From NCBI GenBank assembly GCA_003990745.1, contig RBNI01003301.1, forward strand, positions 1 to 16,178: a DNA stretch of 16,178 bases. Direction: 5' to 3'. The notes below the pieces were generated by a model. It saw only the letters and a program-made list of their open reading frames with translations, was not told the origin of the DNA and did not search any database. The stretch is from Jimgerdemannia flammicorona (taxonomy: Eukaryota > Mucoromycota > Endogonomycetes > Endogonales > Endogonaceae). Below, piece after piece: positions 8,110 through 16,178 of the stretch (position 1 is its first letter; each line of letters begins with the position of its first letter). The translations under genes were made by a program, and so were the position numbers.

Positions 8110-8499
8110 GAATCAGTCATTAAACAGAAGCTGATAAGTTGATAAACGGTACATCGTTGGTTCAAGCCAGTAGCCGACGAGGTGGTCTGTCACATAGAAT
8201 GTGAATATTTTTGTGAGAGATTCTGCCAACAACAAACCAAGGCCCTACTACTCGGTCCTTGATTTGGTAGAGAGGTCATATCGAACAATTGCAAGTTGTT
8301 TCTGCTCAGAGTAATAATGCAATCCTGTACGAATATCAAAAATCAATCAAAAACGCTGCAGGTTTATTGAGGATCATTTGCTAGATGACCAGTACAATGA
8401 AGTATTGATATATAAACTATGTGATAAGAAGAAGAAAGTAACAGAAAGCTTAGGATATCAAAGACTCGCTAATCGACATATGAAAATGCGCGGACGAAT
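8110..8499. other. Intergenic stretch, nothing recognised
   Basis: AT-rich sequence without coding-like frames. It contains GGTTCAAGCC near 8159, reminiscent of a tRNA T-loop, but no cloverleaf can be built around it. Confidence 0.4.
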
Positions 8500-8744
8500 C
8501 TAGGGGAGGATGTTGGGAAGGTAGGTGCAGTCGATAGCCTGGCCGGAGTTGCCAATGAAGGCTTGCCAGCACTTGCCAGATATATGGATGCGGCCCTTCT
8601 CGAAATGAAGGATGGCGACGTGGACCCCGCCGAGGGTTGTCTTGGTGTAGGCCTTGTCGATGGGAAAGCCAAGGGAGCCGAAGAGGTTTTTGTCGTGCCA
8701 GATGCGGAAGAATTCGACGCCAAGGGGATGGTGTTGGTGAGTTC
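8500..8744 (-). CDS. LGFP-repeat-like protein, partial (last exon or relic)
   Basis: After an acceptor-like CGGCCCAG, 80 codons run to a TAG at 8502-8500. The protein contains LGVEFFRIWHDKNLFGSLGF followed by PIDKAYTK, then LHFEKGRIHISG. The order W...G-x-LGFP...F-x-x-G-x-I fits the LGFP repeat, a roughly 50-residue module found in secreted or wall-associated proteins of actinobacteria and some fungi. Third positions are C-rich, supporting real coding use. No start codon is present in this exon. A GTATAC donor at 8817 would allow an upstream exon ending HAFILHEQR, with a 73-nt intron and matching phase, but no ATG follows upstream before a stop. It is either the 3' end of an incompletely traced gene or a gene fragment. 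Confidence 0.42.
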
Positions 8745-9235
8745 CTGGGCCGAGTATACTTTTCAAGTTTTCAAATTATCTCGAGTTCCTTGCGTTCGTC
8801 CTCCCCATCTGGTATACCTCGCTGCTCATGCAGGATAAAGGCGTGACGATTGTCCTCCTTCCTGCTGGTTTGGTTTCGGCTGGTAAGCGAGCCTACCGGA
8901 TGCTATTTCACGCTTATTTCAATGAAGGCTGTTGGTGGATTAATTCACAATGTTTCTTTTCATTTAGCTTATGCAGCTCCGTGTAATTAAATCCATTGGG
9001 ATCTTTATAGTCGTAATAAGCGAGGTACTAGGCCCTTTACGTTAACCATTTTTTATCTTTAAAATCAATGATGCCCACCACCGTCAACCTGGAAATTAAA
9101 TGCATGCGACACAATTTTCATAAAATCCGCACTATGAGGAACATGGTAAACACCCAGATTGGTGGCATTATGCCCCCAGGCAGGACACCTCTTCAACGGC
9201 AATTGTTTGGCCGTCTAGTCTAGAAACGCGTAATG

Positions 9236-9238
<3 letters not shown>

Positions 9239-9270
<32 letters not shown>
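9239..9270. repeat. A32 homopolymer tract
   Basis: Thirty-two consecutive A follow TAATGCAT. No AATAAA signal lies at the distance expected for a retroposed transcript, so it is annotated only as a homopolymer. Confidence 0.85.
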
Positions 9271-9273
<3 letters not shown>

Positions 9274-9476
9274 CAGTCATTCTGTAGCTATGCAATATCG
9301 TTGGGAGAATTGGCGCGTGTAATGTTGCGTTTCACCCCTGAAAATGGTGGATGCCGTGATATATGAATTCGTAAGTTATGTAGAGTAGCAGAAATAAAAC
9401 TCTTAAGATTTTTATCCTATTGTAGTCCCCTCAAAGGTAATCACGAGTCGGTCCACAGGTGTTGTCCAGCACGCTT

Positions 9477-9504
9477 GCCTGCAGTTGACAGCCTGCAGTT
9501 GACA
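9477..9504. repeat. Perfect 14-bp tandem duplication
   Basis: GCCTGCAGTTGACA occurs twice with no spacer, at 9477-9490 and 9491-9504. It lies in non-coding DNA downstream of the transporter gene. Confidence 0.85.
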
Positions 9505-9676
9505 TAGTTTTGCGCGAAACGAAGAATCATCGGCCGAGTGATTGGTGCTAGGCTCCCTGCGGAATTCCCCTTGCAATTTGTGCGTTAACTTATTACAAAC
9601 TTGGTTGAAAATGATCCTTCAACAAGTACAGAATATTATAGCAAATAATGGTGTGTTTATATATAAATTATTCTGA

Positions 9677-12290
9677 TTAACAACCGCCAGGCGGGCAGCC
9701 CCAAACGACGGTTGCATCCCCCAAGCCACTGAGCTTGAGAATGGCCTGAAAAATACGTTAAACAAAACGGAAATCAATAACCCATGTGAGCGTTCTGGTC
9801 CTGCAATTGGGATGAACAAAGAACCAAGAATAGCGCATACCTTAATAATACCAGCGATACCGACACCACCGATCAGGCCGGCGGACACGGCGTAATGGAA
9901 TGAGCCATGTTGTGCTGAGTTATGCCACCGCCAGATCACGCCGATGGTCCAGGTAATAACCTGTTCAGTGTTTGAGGTCGCGTTTTGGTATATGGGAGGC
10001 GATTTAAAATACTCTTTTGTGATCTCAACGCCAAATAACAAGATATTATGTAAATCAATAAACAAAATTAACCATTGCAATAGGCGTCTCAGGGGTGGTG
10101 TTGATAAATCCGATGCCGACAGCGTTCAGGTTGATCCAGTAGGGATGCCACACTTCAGGAATTAGGAAATGCCTGACCAAAACATTGGCTACGGACAATA
10201 CGGCGCACACGGCCGAGAAGATGATGGCCTCGTGGGGGACAGACAGGTTCTCGGTGAGGAGCTGTGTGACGGCGGCCCAAGTTGTGGCAGAGACCATGGC
10301 GAAGTCACATTTTTCGGTGTTGGCCTGGAGAATGCACGGATAGGCCTTGGCATAGAGCCGAAAGAGCGGGACGGCGATGGCGACAGCGAAAACGGAACCA
10401 ACAGCCTAGGAATGAGGATAAAGAAGGGGTTGGTGGTTGGCTTTTGGTAGGTCGGCTGTTGGCAAAGGTCATAGAGTAAGCGAGCGGTAGATGATTCGAA
10501 GATTTACCTGGGCGAGGAACTGGGAACGGGGCGAAGCGCGGAGTATATGACCGGTCTTCAGGTCGCCAACCATGTCGGCGGCTTGAGCGGCGGCGCAGGC
10601 CGCTAGGTTACCCAGCGACAAGTTGGTCATTTGCAAGGTTTTGAGATCCGGGGCTGGGAACCTTGCGAAGATGAGCTGGTTGACCTTACCGACGGCAGAC
10701 ACAGGGTTGATATCTGAAGGGAGGGATTATTTAAGACGGTAAGCAAGTGTGTTCGAATGGAATGGCCCACAGTTAGACTGACTTTGCACTATATTCCAGT
10801 GACTTACCAGTCTGACCCGACGACTGAACGCCGACGAACGACAGGAAGAATGATAGGATAACGGCGATCAGAGTTTCGTACCATGGCACTTTGAAGTAGA
10901 CCTGGAAGATGATGATGGCCAAGAGGGCCGAGGTAAGGGCCCCCGACAACCACCACCACGTCGGGATCTGCTCCTCCGGCGGGGCCGGATCGTTGTCATC
11001 CTCGACGACGATAACCGTCTTGTCCTTCAGGATCGTGGCGATGATCTCGGAACCAAACTGCCTCAGGCCGCGATAGAAAGAAGGAGCGTGAATAGCGACT
11101 TCGGCCAGGGTCGTGAACACCATCAAGCAGACTCCGGGCCAGAGGAACCAAGCTTGGGCAGATTCTTTGTCTGCGTCAAATTTCCAGGCAGCTTTAAGGT
11201 AGCCCGAGTTTAGCATGAGGGGACCGGCAAGACCATAGGCTGCGGAAATAGATAGAGCAAATGTGTTAATAAATTGTACGTTTGAACTCTATTTTATTAC
11301 ATGATATCTAAAGACAAGTAAATCAAAAGTTACCCAAAAATTGACCACCGAAGAACGACCACACGGTAGACCCGGATGTCATGAATCCAGCGCCAAAGAA
11401 ACTCCAGTCAAAATTGAACGACCAGCGCCAGACTAAGTCCGCATCCACAACAACCTGGTTTCCGGACCACGTCCCAAACCAGTACAGAAAGTGAATCGTG
11501 TCCGTGATCCCGACCCAAAATGAGACGAGTGGGAAAATGAACGAGATGGCGAACGCGACCCCCATAACCTTGGCGAGTCTTGACGCCTCCTTGTCACCAC
11601 CGAGGCGGTGCATGGCCTGTATCGTGACAGCGGCGGCGCGCCGCGTCGGGAAGGCCATGTCCTGCTTGATGACGAAGTGCTTACGCAGGGGGACGGCGAA
11701 GAAGAGACCGAAGAAGGCCGCAGAGATCGTCCACAGAGTTAGCGAGACCATATCAGCATCCACGTCCGTCAGAAGACCAAGGCGGTACATGGCGGGAATC
11801 GCGGAAATGAACCCTGCCCAAAGACCACCGGCGCAGGTCGCGGCGGCTTGAACCGTAGCGTTCTCCTTTGGACCGAAGTAACCGCCAAATTTTTGAGACA
11901 GGGGTTTGAGAATGGCGAATCCGAAAATGGCGCCGAACAAACTGTACAGATTGGAGAGACTCTTTCAGTCGGCGGATAATTTGATATGGATATAGAATAT
12001 GGAATGTTCAAACGGAAGAGATCCCACCTGGCACCGAACGACCATCCAATTTTAAGACCGAGGTACATGTTCGAGGCCGCGACGAAGCAACCCAGCAACG
12101 AGCCAACGATGGCGGCACGCCATGTAAACTGGTGCGTCTCCTCAGGGAACTGATACTCGGCCTCCTCTTCCACCACAACTTCGTCGCCGTTCTTCTCGGA
12201 GAATTTAACGTCCTTGATATTGTCGATCGTTTGTTGGGCGTCAACATGGACGTTCTCACCGCCTTCGTATGCATCAGTTTCGCGCCCCAT
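9677..12290 (-). CDS. OPT-family oligopeptide/metal-chelate transporter, complete, 7 exons
   Basis: Seven exons join in phase: 12290-12028, 11941-11334, 11239-10808, 10713-10508, 10405-10073, 9960-9841, 9745-9677. They give 2031 nt and 676 aa. Introns are 86-112 nt with GT..AG ends. The ATG sits in AAACAATGG. Residues 1-55 are acidic and cytosolic-looking, and hydrophobic segments begin at about residue 59 (AAIVGSLLGCF) and recur throughout. A stretch around 435-450 reads DINPVSAVGKVNQLIFA, characteristic of fungal OPT transporters, and PKENATVQ follows the first hairpin as in the YSL-like branch. Length fits the family. Such proteins are proton-coupled importers of small peptides or metal-chelate complexes at the plasma or organelle membrane. 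The substrate cannot be told from sequence. All exons are intact with no stop or shift. Two CACGTG boxes lie 170-235 bp upstream of the ATG. Confidence 0.93.
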
Positions 12291-12862
12291 TGTTTGCTTC
12301 GCCGTGAAGGATAGTGAGGGAAAGTAATCTTGTGTCCATTCTTTATGTCATAATGGCGCACATAATAGTCTGTTCAGGTAACGCCTAACTTGGTATTTCT
12401 TTGTCTTTGACGTTCTTTCTCGGAGTCGGTTGTGCAGTGCGACCAATCGATAAACCGCATCACGTGACCAATTTTTTTGTGACCGCTGCTTTGGCTCTTC
12501 TGCCAGAAATATCTAATAACACGTGATCAAAGTCGATGAGCGTCGTACAAAACGGGCACTGAGGGATGTGATGTGAAGGTCGATCCTGCAGCACACCTCT
12601 CACGTCTCGAAAAGTGGATAAATATTCAATGACAAGCAATACGCGAATTTACTGATGTTATACAGGCGATCCAAAAATTTGAAGCATTAGTAAGACCGCC
12701 AAAAAAAAAGATGGTGAATCACATCTTCCGCGCTATACGCCTATTATACTGTCCACTTCCTCCAACTCCACCGGCCCATCTTTTATCCTCTTGCCTAACT
12801 CAACGAGCCATCTGCGCAATATCACCACGCCAAGACAACCGATTGCGAGGCTCCACCTCCTC
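12291..12862. other. Intergenic region between cap methyltransferase and transporter
   Basis: About 570 bp separate the two minus-strand genes and must hold the end of the methyltransferase transcript and the transporter promoter. No TATA box is obvious near the transporter ATG. The part 12733-12811 (minus) may be an additional last exon of the methyltransferase, described with that gene. Confidence 0.55.
12461..12525. promoter_or_regulatory. Two CACGTG E-box sites upstream of the transporter gene
   Basis: CACGTG at 12461-12466 and 12520-12525 lie 171 and 230 bp upstream of the transporter ATG. Read on the minus strand both are preceded by T as TCACGTG, the bHLH (Cbf1/Pho4-type) core. CCAAT pentamers on the plus strand at 12443-12447 and 12468-12472 flank the first one. 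They may control the transporter or, less likely, belong to the 3' region of the upstream gene. Confidence 0.4.
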
Positions 12863-15800
12863 TTACCCATCCACTCCATCATCACTACCACCTTCCTCCA
12901 ATTCACCACCAACTCCCCCACCACCTTCTACCGGCTCGTCCTCGCCCTTCACCCTTTTTGCACTTGGCTCGTCGAACTCCGGCAAGGCTCTCTTGGCCGC
13001 GGAGGACGATGGGGACTTGTCTTTGTTCTTCTGCTTTTTGGGCTACAAAAGTACAACCAAAGGCAACGTCAATACTCCCGCTTCCGAATAAAACCGACGG
13101 ATGGCAGGTCCTCACCTCGTCCAGCGGTAGCCGCCAGTCGACCAGGCACTGGTGTCGGATCTCTTGCTGGTCATAACGCGGTTTCAGGTCGCTGTTTGTG
13201 CATTCGTATGTGGGATGGGCAGGTTAGATAATAATCTGCAACGTGTAATGATGTAAGGGGCGAGCACCACTCCTAAAACAACAAATTGAACTCACAGATC
13301 TTTGATATACCGCTCCAGCTCCTCCAGCGCATCGATCTGCTTGACCGCGTTCCTATCACAATTCGAAAAAAAAAGTTAGCAGAATCATCCTGAAACGCAA
13401 AACTCTAAGCCTCCATCCACCCTTTCATACAACTTGCCCGTCTTCCCAACCCCAAAAAGTGTACATTCCCCACCCACCTCAAACTCTCCATCCTAATCCA
13501 CTCTACGAATGCCTCATCTCTCATCACGACATCCTTATCCATGACCTCGAGCACCTCCTCTCCATCCTCTCCCTGCTGCCCTATGCGCGTGTTAACCGCT
13601 AGGAGGTGGTCAATCACCCCCTGGCGACGGTCGATGGCGGGGAGGAGAGCGCGGCAGACGATGTATCTGATTTTGTGAGAGAGAGAGTGTGTGTATGTGG
13701 AGTCGGGTTGATTTTTGAGCCTTTTCCCCCAAAAAAGGATAAAAAAAAAACAAAAAACAGATTCTTACCTCTCCGAATTTGCGGGCCGGCTGACGACGGG
13801 CTTTGTTATGCATATGCCCTCAAAGTGCTGACGCAGCAGCCAGACGAGGGCGGCAGTGAACGGACGGAAGAGGTCGAACAGCTTGAGGACAAAGGTGCCG
13901 CCTTTAAGGGAGGGGGGATAGAATCAACCGTGGTCATTAGACAACACTCGCGGTCCGACCACATAAATTGACCCAACATTCCCCTATGCCTCACAAACAA
14001 ACCCCTTCCCAACACGTACCTTCGCTCAGACACATAAGTGTGGTCGCGATTTGGCACAGAACGAGCCTGCCCGCGACGCGCTCCTGTTCAGCTTCGTGGC
14101 CGATGAAATCGAGTCCCTGCAACACGATCGAACCCACGGCGCGTTTAGCTCCAAAGCACAAAGCACAATGGAAGAAAGACAACGACAGACAAAGCAAGGA
14201 GCATGCACCCCGTCGGCAACGATAAGATCGACCCCGCGCCCGTGCGTGGCGTCGAGGACCACGCGAGCGAATTCACGCATATTGGGCTCATGGTAGAGGT
14301 TGCCTGGTCGGGGTTAAACGTTAAGTATATGTAACCGCCAAAGTGTCAATGGAGATGATACGGGATTATTTCCCAGCCGCAAACGTTCATCTACAACCCA
14401 CCACGCCCACCACGCCCGCAGCAAAATAAATCAAACCTCACCAGACCCATCGACCCCCTCGACGACGGTAAAACACGCCTGGGCGTCTGCCTCCTTCACA
14501 AACTGTCCAACGGCCCATTCCTTATCCGGCGCGCCGCCGGCAAGTGTGATACCAAAGCCACGCGAAGCCGCACCGTAGGTGTGCGTGCGCCAGAGGAGGT
14601 ATTCTATGGGTATAGGAAGGTTTCGATGCGATGCCGTATAGAAAGATGAGAGAAGAGATTTAGTGGCAAATGCGATGACGAGTAGAGAGGAGACATGGGA
14701 TTCGATACAGTACCAGAGAACCCGCCGGGCCCGCCGCAGAGGTCCGCGAACATGAAGGTCTGCGCGATCGTTGGTGGGGGAGGAAAAGAGGAACGAAATT
14801 CCGTCTACCGTCTACGTGTGTCCGCAAGACTAAACACATTCTCTCCAACATACCGTCTTCCCTAGGATTCAAGTGCCATCACCCTCCCCCTAAAAAATAC
14901 CCGTTACCCGCAACTAACCTCGCCAGTACTAGCCATGCCCCCCCTAGTCAGATTGAACAGGGCATCAAGGCAAGCGAGCTTGACGGCGGCCCTGTTGACG
15001 AACACGGAAGTGCCAATCTTCTCGAAAGGGTTGGCACGGCACCGCGCGGCGGTGAAGGCCGGGTGCGGGGTCGCGGAGAGGCGGGTCTGTTGGAGGGGTG
15101 AGGGAGGTTAGATTAACGAGAAGATGGGCAAGGAAAACGAACGGAGGGATACGAACCTTGACCTCGAGGAGCTTGGCGACGACGTTAGCGGAGCAGAAGA
15201 GGTCATAGTCTTCCTCGGAAGGCTGTTGTGATTGAGGTGAGGCGCGGATCAGATCATGACCGATATGTAACGAGGACGTGAATTTAACAAAACTTAGACC
15301 ACATTGCACAAGGTTTTCTGCGGCTCCTTGCCCTTATAACTCCCACTAAAGATTTCCCAACCCACCTTCCAAACGCCACTCCTTATCTTCAACGCCGCCC
15401 TGATCCCCTCCTCATCCAACCTCTGGCCTTCCTTGCACGTCATGAACTCGGTATTCATCTTGAGCTCGATTTGCGGCTTTGCCGGGGACGTGTACACGGG
15501 CCTGGGCGGCAGCGGGTGGGCCTCGCGGCGCTGATCGTGTCCTGGGCGTTCCAGGCGTTCAGAACGTCCAGAGCGCTCCGGACGTTCCGGGCGTTCCAGG
15601 CGCTCCGGGCGTTCCGGGCGTTCCGGGCGTTCTGAACGGTCCGGGCGTTGCGGACGTTCGTACGGATAGTATTCGAGCCGGTACTCGCGGTGCCTCTCGT
15701 GGTGGGGGGGCTGGTACCTGTCCCATTCGCGGTCGCGGTCGCGGTCGCGGTCGCGGCCACGGTCTCTTTCGCGGCCGTGGTCGCGCTGGCGGTCGCGGTT

Positions 15801-16178
15801 ATAGTCACGACGTGGGGACAACTCGCGATCACGGTTATAGTCACGACGTGGGGACTCGCGATCACGGTTATAGTCGCGACGTGGGGACAACTCGCGATCA
15901 CGGTTATAGTCGCGACGTGGGGACAATTCACGATCACGATGGCGGTTTCGGTCCCAGCCGCCTTGATATCTGTCCCGTCCTCCTTCTACCTCCCTGTTCC
16001 TGTCCCTATCCCAATCTCTGTCGCCTCTGCGCTGATTCTGGGTTTGATTGCGGTTTCGGTTGTGATTTTGGCCCTGGTCCTGGCCCTGGTTCCGGTTTTG
16101 GTTCTGGTTCTGACGCGGGAGGGTGCGGGCGGACGGAGGGGGTATACCAGAGACTAGTGGGGTGTCGCGGTAGACGGG
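12863..16178 (-). CDS. Cap-specific mRNA 2'-O-methyltransferase (CMTR1/FtsJ type), 5' end beyond window
   Basis: It methylates the 2'-O of the first transcribed nucleotide of capped mRNA in the nucleus. Twelve exons join in phase: 16178-15300, 15222-15157, 15086-14919, 14759-14714, 14603-14442, 14303-14209, 14116-14020, 13901-13769, 13666-13478, 13352-13296, 13191-13116, 13042-12863. They give 715 aa from the window edge. The Rossmann-fold domain has [10 protein letters not shown] (K350), the SAM motif [22 protein letters not shown] (D471), FVLKLFDLF (K511) and SRPANSERY (E548), so the K-D-K-E tetrad is complete. RANPFEKIG and HQCLVDW also match CMTR1. Residues about 1-260 are disordered: a Q/N-rich tract, RD/RE repeats, [12 protein letters not shown] repeats and ERP repeats. 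The C-terminus has PKKQKNKDK, a likely nuclear signal. No G-patch, guanylyltransferase-like or WW module is seen. The start lies upstream. A GTAAGA at 12866 may splice to 12811-12733 instead. Confidence 0.92.
13677..13696. repeat. GA/GT dinucleotide run inside an intron
   Basis: A short GAGAGAGAGTGTGTGT tract lies in the intron between the exons ending at 13769 and starting at 13666 of the methyltransferase gene, just upstream of the acceptor on the minus strand, where it reads as a pyrimidine/purine ACACAC-CTCTCTC run. Confidence 0.7.
15538..15652 (-). repeat. 9-bp coding repeat (Glu-Arg-Pro) in the methyltransferase N-terminus
   Basis: Plus-strand GGGCGTTCC-like 9-mers occur in tandem about a dozen times with point variants, and on the coding strand give ERP, ERL, ERS and GRS triplets. 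The frame is kept throughout, and the repeat length is a multiple of three. Confidence 0.85.
15729..15762 (-). repeat. 6-bp coding repeat (Arg-Asp)
   Basis: CGGTCG hexamers are repeated in tandem on the plus strand and give an RDRDRDRD run on the coding strand of the methyltransferase. Confidence 0.85.
15791..15935 (-). repeat. 30/36-bp coding minisatellite ([12 protein letters not shown] units)
   Basis: Four tandem copies encode [10 protein letters not shown] with EL, E or Q between them. Three spacings are 36 or 30 bp, so the variation in number and length keeps the reading frame. The copies are nearly identical at DNA level, which suggests recent expansion. Confidence 0.9.

Larger units (their letters stand above)
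8819..9676. other. AT-rich intergenic stretch
   Basis: No supported gene. It holds an A32 tract at 9239-9270 and a perfect 14-bp tandem duplication at 9477-9504. The last part is the 3' flank of the minus-strand transporter gene, where no clear AATAAA is seen. Confidence 0.45.

Noticed and set aside
8563..8846. Plus-strand frames opposite the LGFP-like exon
   Set aside because: The minus strand has the recognisable motif order (LGFP, FEKGRI), while the plus frames have none.
10169..10479. Plus-strand frames of 93 and 65 codons
   Set aside because: Antisense shadows of transporter exon 10405-10073 and its flanking intron.
12711..13231. Two long overlapping plus-strand frames rich in Ser, Pro and Thr
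   Set aside because: They are antisense to the last exons of the methyltransferase, whose splice phases and motifs are consistent on the minus strand.
15648..16157. A 169-codon plus-strand open frame rich in Val and Ala
   Set aside because: It is the complement of the R/D/N/Q-rich repeat exon of the cap methyltransferase. Its hydrophobic composition is what the antisense of such repeats gives, and it has no independent motif.
1..16178. CRISPR array, prophage or insertion sequence
   Set aside because: The intron-rich genes and fungal-type domains indicate a eukaryotic nuclear genome. The repeats are tandem without unique spacers, and no transposase or integrase motif was seen.

Overview
The window looks like nuclear DNA of a filamentous fungus. 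Two long minus-strand genes are cut by many short GT-AG introns (about 70-160 nt), codon use in the genes is C/G-rich at third positions, the DNA between genes is AT-rich with long A/T runs, and one locus combines C2H2 with Zn2Cys6 zinc-finger signatures, a fungal type. The kinase relic resembles the expanded kinase families of Mucoromycota/Glomeromycotina, but the phylum cannot be settled from this sequence.

Layout. 1-580: no recognisable gene. About 580-1605: a degenerate 25-bp minisatellite, with a 39-bp higher-order form at 1087-1320. 1606-2711: AT-rich DNA with a trinucleotide repeat and a T15/A21 palindrome. 2712-3755 (-): an intronless zinc-finger protein with a TATA-like box upstream. 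3756-4552: non-coding, with a 9-bp tandem repeat. 4553-6230 (+): a decayed protein kinase gene with an unrecognised C-terminal helical part. 6231-9676: gene-poor, holding possible exon fragments (a 39-aa frame, a Kre9-like stretch, a small hydrophobic-protein locus, an LGFP-repeat-like exon) and two long poly(A) tracts.

9677-12290 (-): a complete seven-exon OPT-family transporter of 676 aa. 12863-16178 (-): a multi-exon mRNA cap-1 2'-O-methyltransferase of the CMTR1/FtsJ type. Its N-terminus runs off the window edge and is a long Q/N- and R/D/E-rich repeat region. For both large genes I traced splice sites by hand, and reading phase is kept at every junction.

The two large genes lie head-to-tail on the same strand, with about 570 bp between them that carries two CACGTG boxes. 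Their functions (membrane transport, mRNA cap modification) are unrelated. There is no evidence of an operon-like or clustered pathway. The most interesting objects are the cap methyltransferase with its repeat-built disordered N-terminus, the unusual cysteine arrangement of the zinc-finger protein, the minisatellite array of CCAAT-box sequences, and the kinase relic.
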